Positions 18,665-26,995 of a DNA stretch of 27,590 nt are shown one piece after another. A model generated the notes under the pieces. The model saw nothing but the letters and a program-made list of their open reading frames with translations. It was not told the DNA's origin and did no database searches. The position numbers and the translations under genes were made by a program. The stretch's first letter is position 1; the number at the start of each line of letters is the position of its first letter. Source of the DNA: Chrysochromulina tobinii (taxonomy: Eukaryota; Haptophyta; Prymnesiales; Chrysochromulinaceae); assembly GCA_001275005.1 (NCBI GenBank), contig JWZX01001966.1, positions 1 to 27,590 on the forward strand, in the 5' to 3' direction.

Positions 18665-21600
18665 GGCGGTGGCGGTGGCGGTGGCGGTGGCGGTGCTGCG
18701 CGCATGCACTCGTGGCGCGGACGTTGGCCGATGTGCACGACGCGCACTGCCCGGGCTCTTTGGATGAGTTCGCTGCTGCGCACTGCTCGGCCGGTGGGGC
18801 GTGCGCGACGTCGGCGGTGGCGAGGTCGACCCCGGAGTGTGAACATTCACACCCGGCGGTGGCGAGGTCGACCCCGGAGGTGAGGACGCTCGCGACGTTG
18901 AGAGCGTGCCGCCCACCTGCCCCGCCGACGACCGTGCGCTCAGGCTGCTTCGGAGGGCAGTGTGAATAGTCACAGCGCTCAGGCTGCTTCGGAGGGCGGC
19001 AGTTGGAGCAGCAGCGGCCGCCGTAACAGGACTGGCCGAATGGGTGTGAATATTCACACTCTGTCGCGGCGCTGCCTCGGGCGGACGCGCAGCACCCGCC
19101 ATAAACGCGTTTATGAGCTTCACCGACGCTCCGGCCGCCGCTGCCGCGTGCACGGCGGCGGCGGCCACGGCGGCGGCAGCGTCCCCTATACCTCCCTGAC
19201 GGCTTTCCCACAGGGGCGGAGGCGGCGTCGTCGCCTCACGTTGCAGCACACGCTGCACCAGGTGGAGGTCGTCGTGGGCGGTCGATGCTCCCTGAGCGCG
19301 CCTCGCGAGGGCCATCGCACCCCCAATACGCGTATACGGGTCACCCGCCATCCCAACCGTCAGCACTGCGCTCGGGATCTTGGACACGGGCGCGGCGCGG
19401 TGACGTGGCAACGCAGCCTTCCAAAGAGCGACGCTGTGGAGTGCGTCGTCGATGACGCTGGGGGCGCCAGCGCCGGCGCTGTTCATCGGCCTCGCTGTGC
19501 CTTCCGCGCTCGCTCCCTTCGCCGCCTCCCTTGCCGCCGCTTTCGCCGCCTCCTTTGCCGCCTTCGCCGCCTTCTCCGCCTCTGCTTTTTCCGCCCAACG
19601 CGGCGCTGGACGAACGACCGGCACGCCGGTCAAGGACGCCTCCGACTGTTGCGGGTTTGGGTGCAGCGGCAGGGGGAACGGCGACGGATGCACGGTGCTC
19701 GAGCTTCCTAATTTGGCAGTCGAGCCTCCGAATCCGACGGCCGCCGCCTCCGCCAGCATCGCCGCGCGGGAAGCGCCACGCGCGCCGCCCGGCGCGGACG
19801 GATGCGTTCCACAGAAGCGACCGCTCGAAGGGGCGTCGAGTGTGATGGCGCAGGCGGCGGTCGACGCGCTGTGATGGGCATACACCGTGATCACCTCGGC
19901 GCTCGTTCCGAGTTTCGTCAAGTCGAGTTTCGTCCACTTGACGCGCCGACGCCACGGCGGCGGGGGCGGCGGCAGCATGGCGGCGACGGCGGCGGCGACG
20001 GCGGCGGTGGGGGCGGCAGCGACGGCGGCGTCGCGCGCGGACACCACAGTGCCAGTGCCGCGCGGAACGGCGGTTGCGGGGGCGGAGGCGCAGGCACCAA
20101 CGGCGGTTGCGGCGGCGGAGGGAGCGCCGGTGATGGTCGAGGGGGGCGCCGTGGTGAGCACTTGCATGCCGAGGATGGTCGAGGAGCACTCACCACTCAT
20201 GGCCGCACTCTTCGTCAATGCAGCTTCGTCAATGCAGCCGCCAGCTTCGTCAATGCACTCACCACTCATGGCCGCACGGCGCGGCCTGAACACCGCGCCA
20301 GCCTCGCCACCCTCGCGGGCATCCCTCTCGGCAGCATCTCTGCCGACGGCCTTGCGCATCGGCGGCGCGGGCATTGTGTCGGGCGCTGCGTCGGGCGCTT
20401 CGTCGGGCGAGGCGTCGGGCGCAAACAAAATGGTCGGCGACGAAGCTCGCGACGGCCGCGTGATGCGAGCTGACGAAGCTCCTGCGGACGAAGCTGGCGA
20501 AACTGACGTAGCGGGCGGCTGCATTGACGAAACGGGCGGCTGCAGTTGAGGAGTCGGCGGCATTGACGAAGCGGGCGGCTGCATTGACGAAGCGGGCGGC
20601 TGCATTGACGAAGCGCGCGGCGGCAGTTGAGGAGTCGGCGGCGAGGCGCCCCCACAGTAAGAACAAGAGAGATTCCACATAGTTGTCCGCGGAGTCTCGC
20701 TGGAATGAGCGCGCGGTCGGCGCGCCGTGTCGGGCACCATGTCGGCGGTGGATACAGTCGCGCTCGTCGCCATGGTGCCCGATACAGCGCCTGTTCGCGC
20801 CGCCGCCGCAGCAGCAGCATGATGTGCGACGGGCCGTGCCTGCAACGGCATGCGCCGCCACAAAGGCACGAAACCACCTTGGTCGGACCCAAGTGCATGC
20901 AAGGGCGGCGGCTGCTTGGTCAGGCGCGCGCTCGCGACGACGCGCTCCTGCTCGACGACCCGCTTTGCGGAAGCCGGCTGCCGATCGTCCGGGTAGATCC
21001 AGTGCCCGATGTACTTTCGTGTCGGGCTCTCGACCTGACAGATGGAGGGTAATCAGTGGCAATCAGTCAGGTTCGTCACAGATTCGTGTCGGGCTCTCGA
21101 CCTGACAGAAGGAGGGTAATCAGTGGTAATCAGTCAGGTTCGTCACAGATTTGTAGCCATGGGTTGCGAAGGGTGGCACTCGGTGGCAATCAGTGGTAAT
21201 CGGTGGCAATCAGTGGCAATCAGCGGTAATCACGCACCTCGAGATACGGCACCTTCCACGCAGGCAATCAGTGGTAATCAGTGGTAATCAGTGGCAATCA
21301 GTGGTAATCAGCGGTCATCACGCACCTCGAGATACGGCACCTTCCACGCAGGCATCGGCGGCGGTTGCCACGGGCGCTTCGGTCGGGTCGGCGTAACGAG
21401 GCGCGGCCCCTTTGGCACCGTCACTGGCGCAGACGACGGTCGGCGAGGAGACGCGGGGATGGACCAGCTCGACACGGCGCGAGGCGAGGCGAGGCGAATC
21501 ATCGGAGGTGAGCCGTCCGGCGAGGAGGGAGGGGGGCGAGTGGGAGGTCGAGGCGGCGCGCGGCTATTGTCCCACTCCAGCTCCGCCTCCTCCGCCGCCG

Positions 21601-22363
21601 GCAGCACGATCGAGACCGGAGGAGGCGGCGCCGCGGCTGGGGTCGGCTTGGCCCTTTTCGAAGTGCGCGTGTCCATCTTTGGAGGGTCGAGTAAAAATGC
21701 GGAATTCCAACTCTTGAGTCTCGCATGGAGGCGTGGGTCGCGCTTGGTGACGACCTTGAGCTCATCGAAGAGCGAGTCGTCCGAGCGCCATTCGCTCTCG
21801 CCGCTCAGGATCGCCTCCAGCGTCCCGGCCACCCACGCCTCGTAATCATCGGCCACGACAGTCTCCGTGTACGTGTCCACAAGCTGGAACCAGCAGCGCT
21901 TAAAGTCGTCCTCGTTCAGGGTCGGCTTGCCGCGGGCGTCTTCGGTCCAATCCGCCTGGAGCGAGCGGTAAAAGTCGTCCACGTCCACGTCCGCATCACG
22001 CGCCACGATCTTTTGCTGCAGGTAGATCTTGCGCATCATGGTGACGTAGTCCTCGTAGTGGAGCTCGCACTGGCCGCTCCCGTCGCCACACGCCTTAGAG
22101 ACGCTCTTCCACGCGGCTGCCATAGCCCGCTGCACGGGCCCCGACTCCATGAGCTGCTTGCGCACCACGAGCGCTGAGTTCGTGTAGAACTGGCTGTCGA
22201 GCGCGCCGGCGTCGAGGGCACGCTCGTCGAGGAAGAGCTCACGGGCCTCGCGCACAATCTGCTGGAAGCGCAGCCTCTGCTTCTTCCGTCGCGCCCACGC
22301 CTCGAGGACAATGTGGGCCAAGCTCAAACGGTCCGACTCTGAGTCGCCGAAGGCGGGTGGCAT
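18275..22363 (-). CDS. EF-hand-like N-terminal domain plus long disordered tail
   Basis: Exons 22363-21326 and 21034-18275 join in phase 0 to about 1265 residues. The N-terminal 190 residues are ordered and helical, with helix-loop-helix EF-hand-like segments (LHYEDYVTMMRKIYLQ; LQADWTEDARGKPTLNEDDF; RCWFQLVDTYTE). I recall similar domains in protist proteins but know no function for them. The ligand loops are not canonical, so calcium binding is uncertain. After the splice comes KYIGHWIYPDDRQ, then more than 850 residues rich in Ala, Pro and Ser, including an Ala/Glu/Lys helix (about EKAEAEKAAKAAKEAAKAAA) and a Thr-Ala to poly-Ala run. Several in-frame micro-duplications with inserts occur in exon 2. 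The ATG at 22363 is the first in frame. Two genes are possible if the intron is wrong, but the splice keeps the frame open on both sides. Confidence 0.65.
18590..18695. repeat. GGC/GGT trinucleotide tract
   Basis: A block of GGC units with occasional AGC grades into about ten alternating GGC-GGT units. On the coding (minus) strand it encodes poly-Ala and an alternating Thr-Ala run in the disordered tail. Such tracts are slippage-prone and may be compressed or expanded in an assembly. Confidence 0.9.
18813..18879. repeat. 25-bp flank duplication around a TGTGAACATTCACA insert
   Basis: GGCGGTGGCGAGGTCGACCC plus five more bases (18813-18837) is repeated exactly at 18855-18879. Between the copies lie 17 bases (18838-18854) beginning TGTGAACATTCACA, whose arms TGTGAA and TTCACA are complementary. 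Repeat plus insert is 42 bases, 14 codons, so the minus-strand frame is preserved; the insert reads VNVHT. Confidence 0.95.
18936..18997. repeat. 23-bp flank duplication around a TGTGAATAGTCACA insert
   Basis: A 23-base string starting GCGCTCAGGCTGCTTCGG (18936-18958) is repeated exactly at 18975-18997. The 16 bases between (18959-18974) contain TGTGAATAGTCACA, with complementary arms TGTGA and TCACA. Repeat plus insert is 39 bases, 13 codons. On the coding strand the insert reads VTIHT, close to the VNVHT insert about 120 bases away. Confidence 0.95.
19044..19059. repeat. Perfect 16-bp palindrome GTGTGAATATTCACAC
   Basis: This is a third member of the TGTGAA-TTCACA family, here perfectly self-complementary and in the same exon. 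It reads SVNIHT on the coding strand. Unlike the other two it has no obvious duplicated flanks. Confidence 0.9.
19100..19115. repeat. Perfect 16-bp palindrome CATAAACGCGTTTATG
   Basis: This AT-rich-armed palindrome lies in an otherwise GC-rich coding exon (coding strand reads LINAFM). No flanking duplication was found. It is only 40 bases from the palindrome at 19044. Confidence 0.85.
20132..20184. repeat. 11-bp flank duplication around a reverse-oriented copy of the GCATGCAAGTGCTC insert
   Basis: GATGGTCGAGG occurs at 20132-20142 and 20174-20184. The 31 bases between contain GTGGTGAGCACTTGCATGC. Its reverse complement matches the insert in the gene at 13443 (GCATGCAAGTGCTCGCCAC) with one mismatch over 19 bases. 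Repeat plus insert is 42 bases, so the frame is kept (GMQVLTTAPP on the coding strand). Confidence 0.85.
20186..20277. repeat. 23-bp flank duplication around TTCGTCAATGCAGC units
   Basis: GCACTCACCACTCATGGCCG plus CAC occurs at 20186-20208 and 20255-20277. The 46 bases between are built from three copies of TTCGTCAATGC(A) with short spacers. Repeat plus insert is 69 bases, 23 codons. The coding strand reads AAMSGECIDEAGGCIDEA then AAMSGEC again. Confidence 0.92.
20515..20645. repeat. 21-bp repeats CGGGCGGCTGCATTGACGAA in the opposite orientation to 20186-20277
   Basis: Four units of about 21 bases with core GCATTGACGAA are interleaved with two copies of GCAGTTGAGGAGTCGGCGGC. The coding (minus) strand reads SSMQPPA repeatedly with PPTPQL between. 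The core is the reverse complement of TTCGTCAATGC found 300 bases away, where it reads CIDEA. The same DNA word is therefore present in both orientations in one exon. Confidence 0.9.
21035..21325 (-). other. Intron with duplicated splice boundaries and a 10-bp minisatellite
   Basis: The donor is CTCGAG then GTGCGTGAT (exon ends at 21326). The acceptor is CTGTCAG then GTCGAGAGCCC (exon starts at 21034). The 37 bases at the end of exon 1, with the donor, are copied inside the intron at about 21232-21268. The first bases of exon 2, with the acceptor, are copied at about 21086-21110. The rest is mostly copies of CAGTGG(T/C)AAT. A read-through from the upstream acceptor copy meets a stop within about 13 codons, so the downstream acceptor is the likely one. 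Confidence 0.8.
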
Positions 22364-22477
22364 GGCCAAGACCGGCCCGACGGCCGGGGCGGGCTTCGCA
22401 AACAGGCTCGACTTTCGAGTGACGCCGCGCGAAACGACACAAAACTTTCATTCACATGCAAAAAACTCGGTTGAAGT

Positions 22478-23737
22478 TTACCGGTACTGCTCATCAGCAT
22501 CTTCATCACCTAAGATGTCATCCGCAGCGCTCGGCACCACCACTGGCGCGGCTGCCGTCACCTTGCGCTTGCGCCCGCCTCCGCCCGCGCCGCCGCCGCC
22601 GCCGCCGCGAAGCGATGGTGGCGCGCGTCCGACGGCAAGCCACCGAGGCGCTAGTGAGCTGCGCAGGGCCAGCACGGCCGCCACCACGGTGAGCGCGATC
22701 GCAAGTACCCACTGCCAAGCGAAGCCGAGCCTTACCACAAAGCCGAGCGCCACCAACAAGACGCTCCGCGGCGCAGCTGGGGGTGGCAGTTGCGGCGGCG
22801 GCGGGGGCGGGGGCTTCGGGATCTCCGACACGCGCAAGTTGCTGATCGAGAAGCTCGTCGACTCGAGGTCGCACATGCCTCGTCCCTGCGCGATCCACTG
22901 CTCGCAACCACCATCGAGCCACGACAGGTCCTCAGCCTTCCACAACGAGACGACAAGCGCCACACCTGGGTTGATCAGGGCGGCGCGACTGCGCCGCTTA
23001 TCCTCTTGCGGAATGGGCTTCCGCTCGTTGGGGGCAGCGTGGCTGCCGCCCACCGCGGCTCCATCGAAAAAGTGCACACTGCGCACACGCCCATTGGGTC
23101 CCACCTGCGACAGAGAAACGTCCATTTGGACACCGAGAGTGTGCTGCTGCGACTGCCAATCCTCCATCTCCTTGAACGAGGCCACGACCTCAAAGGGGCG
23201 ACTCGAATCGACGCCTTCCTGCGCCCCGGGCCCGTAGAGATGCGCCGTGTGGTGTGCCTTGCCCCAGTTCGCCACGCACCCGTCCTGGTTGCAGCTGCCG
23301 TCCATGCCATGGCCGCGGGACGTGTGCAGCGTCGTTTGGATGGCCTTGGCGTTGCCCTCGAGCACATCGAGCTCGACGCAGGCGGGGATGCCCCGATCAT
23401 AGCCCTGGATGTCGCAATACGCGGCGGGATTCTTCGGGTCGGCAGAGCCGCGCGCCGGCATGGCCACCAAGTACACGGCCGCGTTGCACCCGCATTTCAC
23501 ACCGCTGAGGTCGACGCTGAAAGAGAGCTGCTTGTCGAGTATGGGAAACTTGTGGTAGCGAACCTCGGCCCAATCGCGCACGTTGATGTCCTCCACAGCG
23601 TAAACTCGGTTGTTGCCTCTCACTGTGATCGTGCGGTGCTCGTCGGTGCTCTCCGTCTGCACATTATTCGTGCCCCACTTTTCTGCAGTGAAGCCAGGCT
23701 CATCGTCATTATTCGTGCGCGGACCGCTGCCGAGCAT
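22478..23737 (-). CDS. GH7 cellulase-like protein with a C-terminal membrane anchor
   Basis: The protein is 419 residues from the ATG at 23737; the frame stays open a little further upstream without another ATG. Family 7 landmarks appear in order: YHKFPILDKQLSFSVDLS and CNAAVYLVAM (about residues 65-100), AYCDIQ, then ELDVLEGN, which fits the catalytic E-x-D-x-x-E pattern. DGSCNQDGC, LYGPG, VVSLWKAEDLSWLDG and FSISNLRVSEI follow. These match the two halves of the GH7 jelly roll and its last strand. A Pro-rich linker then leads to a hydrophobic stretch (about SVLLVALGFVVRLGFAWQWV and ALTVVAAVLAL) and a Gly/Arg/Lys tail, so the enzyme is probably membrane-tethered. It is shorter than fungal GH7 and lacks a visible signal peptide, so a 5' exon may be missing. 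Its substrate would be beta-1,4-glucan, inferred from the family. Confidence 0.88.
   Translation of the reverse strand: MLGSGPRTNNDDEPGFTAEKWGTNNVQTESTDEHRTITVRGNNRVYAVEDINVRDWAEVRYHKFPILDKQLSFSVDLSGVKCGCNAAVYLVAMPARGSADPKNPAAYCDIQGYDRGIPACVELDVLEGNAKAIQTTLHTSRGHGMDGSCNQDGCVANWGKAHHTAHLYGPGAQEGVDSSRPFEVVASFKEMEDWQSQQHTLGVQMDVSLSQVGPNGRVRSVHFFDGAAVGGSHAAPNERKPIPQEDKRRSRAALINPGVALVVSLWKAEDLSWLDGGCEQWIAQGRGMCDLESTSFSISNLRVSEIPKPPPPPPPQLPPPAAPRSVLLVALGFVVRLGFAWQWVLAIALTVVAAVLALRSSLAPRWLAVGRAPPSLRGGGGGGAGGGGRKRKVTAAAPVVVPSAADDILGDEDADEQYR
22490..22876 (-). repeat. 387-bp segment duplicated at 27204-27590 (copy 1)
   Basis: This block covers the Pro-rich linker, membrane segment and C-terminal tail of the GH7 gene. 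It aligns without gaps to 27204-27590 with a single visible difference (C at 22510, A at 27224; Gly versus Cys in the tail). Homology stops within the last codons, so the two proteins end differently. Confidence 0.95.
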
Positions 23738-24025
23738 GAACGGCCAAGGACGAGCCAACGCGGAATGGGCTCCTTCAAGTTATACCTTCCCCGCCCGAGG
23801 CCTTTTGGTCGGCGCGCGAGCTGCGGAGGGTCGCGCGGGCGCTGGGCGACGACTTTGGCTCTTCGTCGCGCTGTCGTACCGGTGGCTCACAAAGGAGCAC
23901 CCCGATCCCGACGGCACGCAATGGGGGGCTGGAGGCGCAAACACACTCCAGCCCCGCACTACGTGCCGCGCCGTGCCGGTGCCGCCTGCCGCCCTGGTTG
24001 CCGGGGCTCGCGCTGAGCCGAGCGC
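23738..24025. promoter_or_regulatory. Gap between the PABP fusion stop and the GH7 start
   Basis: This 288-base region lies downstream of the PABP-fusion stop and upstream of the GH7 gene, both on the minus strand. It should hold the GH7 promoter and perhaps a short first exon with a signal peptide, but none was identified. Most of it is occupied by a plus-strand coding remnant, listed next. Confidence 0.4.
23841..23931 (+). pseudogene. Fragment resembling a YRWLTKEHPDPDG-type protein
   Basis: The plus strand reads FVALSYRWLTKEHPDPDG in an open frame. From memory, similar S-(Y/H)-R-W-L-x-x-x-H-P-D-P-x-G strings are common in multicopy proteins of dinoflagellates and haptophytes. Only about 30 residues are recognisable, with no start or further homologous sequence on either side, so this looks like a gene relic. 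It lies antisense within the upstream region of the GH7 gene. A conserved short exon cannot be excluded. Confidence 0.4.
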
Positions 24026-26995
24026 TTACATGGGGTTGACATCGCCCTCGTCGGCGTGCATCTCGAGCGCTGAGACTGCCTCCATGATCTTGGCGACGAG
24101 CGCTTCGGGCGACACGAGCAGGTGGTGCAGATCGCCGTTGTCCATTTCGAGGAGCATGCCCGTGATCTTGCCGGCAGAGGCTGGCTGAACCTGGGAGATG
24201 AGCGGGAAGAGGCGCTCGCCGAGGAGCTGCTTCTGCTGCTCGGGCGGCGCCGCCGCGATAAAGGCTGCAAACATGTCCAGCGGCATCATCTGAGGCGGCA
24301 CCTGAGGCAGCATGCCCGGCATGCCCTGCATCCCCTGCATGCGCCCCTGCATGCCAGGCCCGCCCTTGCCGCCACGCATCTGGCCGCCGGGGCCGCCGCG
24401 TTGTCCCTGCAGCATACGGCCGGCGCCCGCGCCGCGCCCCATCTGTCCCATCAGGCCATACTGGCCCATCGGGGTGCCCATCATCCCGGGGACGCCGTAG
24501 CCGGGTCGCATCATCATCTGCTGCGGGTACATGTACTGTCCCGGGCCGCCCGGGCGTGGCGCGCCCATGCCCATCTGCTGGGGTACACCGCCGTAAAAGA
24601 AGGGCTGGCCTGGGTAGGCACCCGGCATGGCGCCCGTCGCCTCAGGGCCGCGCGCCATGCGCATGCCGGTCATGTTCAAGCGCGGGACGTGCTGCTGCTC
24701 GAGGATGTTCTTGCGCTGCGCGAGCGCCACGTACAGCGGCTTGTTGCCCAGCAGTTGCCCGTTCATCTCCGAGACCGCCTTGGTCGCCTCCTCCGTGGAG
24801 CCAAAGCAAACGAAACCGAAGCCCTTGGAGTTGCCCTTGTCGTCGGACATGACCTTGGCAGACGAGATGGAGCCGTAGGGCGCGAAAGCCTCGCGCAGCT
24901 TCTCGTCGTCCACGATATCGTCGAGGTTCTTGACGTACAGGTTGACGCCAGTGAACTTGTTCGCGCGCTCGAGCTTGAGCTGATCAAACTTATCGCGCAG
25001 CTCGCGCTCGCGGTCCCTCTTCTGCGCGCGGCCGACGTAGAGGGTCTTGCCGTCCGTCTCCTTGCCGTTGAGCTCCTCGATGGCCTTGGTCGCGTCGTCG
25101 TGCTCGGCGAAGTTGACGAAGCCAAAGCCGCGCGACTTGCCGTCGCCGTCCTTCGTGACCACGGCCGACTTGATCTCGCCGTACGGCGTGAACATGCGCA
25201 TGAGCTTCTCATCGTCGTCGACTTCGGCGGGGAGCGACTTGACAAAGACGTGGGTGAAGGTGGCATCGGCGGCGGCGCCCGACTCGGCGCAGTCCTTGCG
25301 CGGAACGAAGAAGCCGACGAAGACCTTCTTGCCGTTGAGGAGCATGCCGTTCACCTTGGACACAGCGAGTTGTGCGGCGTCCTGCGTCTTGTAGCGCACA
25401 AAGCCACAGCCCTTGGAGGCACCCATGTCATCGGTGGCGACCTTGCACGAGAGGATGTTGCCAAAGGCCGAGAAGGTGTCATAGAGCGCCTTGTTGTCGA
25501 TCGACTTGTCGAGGTTCTTGATCATCACCATGGCCACCTTGATGGCATCGTCGCCAGTCGCCAGATTCTGCAACGCGCCAGCGGCGTTCGCCTTGCCTTG
25601 AGCGTCGCCGTCGCGCACGAGCGCCGCGAGCGGCACGAGGGCGCCCGCCGCTACGATGACCGCCTTGTTGGCAGCGTTGCGCGCTAGCTTCCCCAATGCC
25701 TCCGCGGCTGCGGCCCGCTCGTCTGCAGTACCATCTCCGAGCATCTCCACCAGCGGCGGGAGGGCGCCGGCCGCGGCGAGTGCCCCACGCATCGGATCCG
25801 TCGATTCTCCAGGCGGTGCGTCGGCGAGGATGGCGATGCCTCTCGCCACCGGCGTCCGCGCACTGATGGCGTACGCTTGGAACAACGCCACGAGCGCGGC
25901 TGGATCCGCGTCGGCCACGGCGCGCTCCACCGCGGCGGCGCTTGCAGGTGGAGCCATCGGCAGCGGCGTGGCTGGCGCATGCGGAGCGTTCGGCGCGTGC
26001 GGCGGCGCGACCGGCATGGCCGCGACAGCCTCATCGAGCTGCTTGAGCATCACCATATCGGGGTGGCCGCTCTTGCTTATGTCGCGCTTCTCCTTGGCGT
26101 CGATGATGTTGCACACGGCATCGGTGATGCACAGCTTGGCCAGCGGGCGGAAGAGTACCTCCGCCTCCTTCTCGCCATGGCATGAGAACGCCACGATGCT
26201 GTACGCGCGCGTCGCCTCAATGACAAAGTGGGTGCGCGGCCCCGGCTCGTGCCCACAAAAACTCGGCTGGCTCATCAGTTCGCGCTTCGTGCTCGAACTC
26301 TTGAACTCGTACCAGTAGATGGTCGCGCCCTTTTGGAAGTAGCGCTCCGGGTCGTGGTTGTCCGGGCTCGGGTAGACCCATTGGACCTGCGCGCCGCGCA
26401 GCCGGAAGGAGAGACGCAGGGGTCGGGGGCTTGGTTCGCGTAAGGGTCCTTGGGGGGTGGGGGTGGGGCGAGTGGAATCCCTACTCAGTCACTCTGCGGG
26501 GGGGTGGGTGGTTCCGAGTGACTCAGTCAGTCCGGGGTGCGTGCGCGCTCGGCGGGGCGGGCTCCTCACGCCGCGATGGACTCGGCCGCGGAAGATGAAT
26601 GCCTCGGGCAGCCGCTCGAGCGCCGTGTCGAGGAAGCGGATGTATGGTAAGCACGCCTGCAGCTCCGGGGAAAGGTCTTGGCCGGCATACCGCTCAGGGG
26701 TGTGCATGGCGCGGTTGACCGCCGTGTATACGGCCGGGAACGTGAGCGTGTACACGTAGATGGCCAGCGCGAAGTTCATGAACGAGTCTGGCAGGCCGAG
26801 CCCCTCGAGCTTCTTCTGCCGCCGCCAGTCGAGCTCCTGCTCGCAAACGATCCCCTCGAGGAGATCAGTGTCGATGCCCACCCTGGCGAGCGACGCGCAA
26901 GCAGCGATGAGGCTGCCAGCGAGCGGCTCATCCGCGATGGCTCGGCGTAAACGGCGTGCCCACGCGTGGTCGGCAAGGACTTGGCCGTCCTCCAT
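24026..26995 (-). CDS. Mono-ADP-ribosyltransferase - armadillo - poly(A)-binding protein fusion
   Basis: Exons 26995-26570 and 26386-24026 join in phase 0 to about 928 residues. Residues about 50-225 form an R-S-ExE ADP-ribosyltransferase domain: LDTALERLPEAFIFRGRVHRG (Arg about 141), KSSST (172-175) and EKEAEVLF (Glu 216 and 218). A Pro/Ala linker leads to about two armadillo repeats (about 343-420; GALPPLVEMLGDG, GALVPLAALVRDG). The frame then enters PABP at RRM2 (about 428-501; MIKNLDKSIDNKALYDTF), RRM3 (520-596) and RRM4 (623-699). A Met/Gly/Pro-rich linker and a C-terminal MLLE/PABC domain (about 845-920) follow. RRM1 is absent. The ExE-to-PABC part is one uninterrupted exon. The ATG at 26995 is the first in frame; upstream codons stay open to 27073, so the start may lie further out. 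mRNA binding and MLLE partners are expected from the family; the transferase target is unknown. Confidence 0.85.
26387..26569 (-). other. Intron inside the ADP-ribosyltransferase domain (183 bp)
   Basis: Exon 1 ends CATCGCGGC, followed by donor GTGAGGAGC. The acceptor is GCGCAG before GTCCAATGGGTC. The phase 0 join gives FRGRVHRGVQWVYPSP, which restores the normal order of the ART core from the Arg motif to the SSST motif. The intron contains two copies of an ACTCAGTCA-type word (about 26482-26493 and 26516-26530) in a G-rich background. Confidence 0.85.

Noticed and set aside
20515-20645. Regularly spaced repeats that could suggest a CRISPR-like array
   Set aside because: Units abut directly without unique spacers, encode an in-frame peptide repeat, and the genome is clearly eukaryotic.
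24122-25687. 521-codon plus-strand open frame under the PABP fusion
   Set aside because: It is an antisense shadow of a high-GC coding exon; the minus strand gives textbook RRM and MLLE domains.
26489-26569. C-terminal extension RSPPRRARTHPG of the first ART open frame as a real protein end
   Set aside because: It begins exactly at a strong GTGAGG donor, and splicing out the intron restores the ART core motif order.
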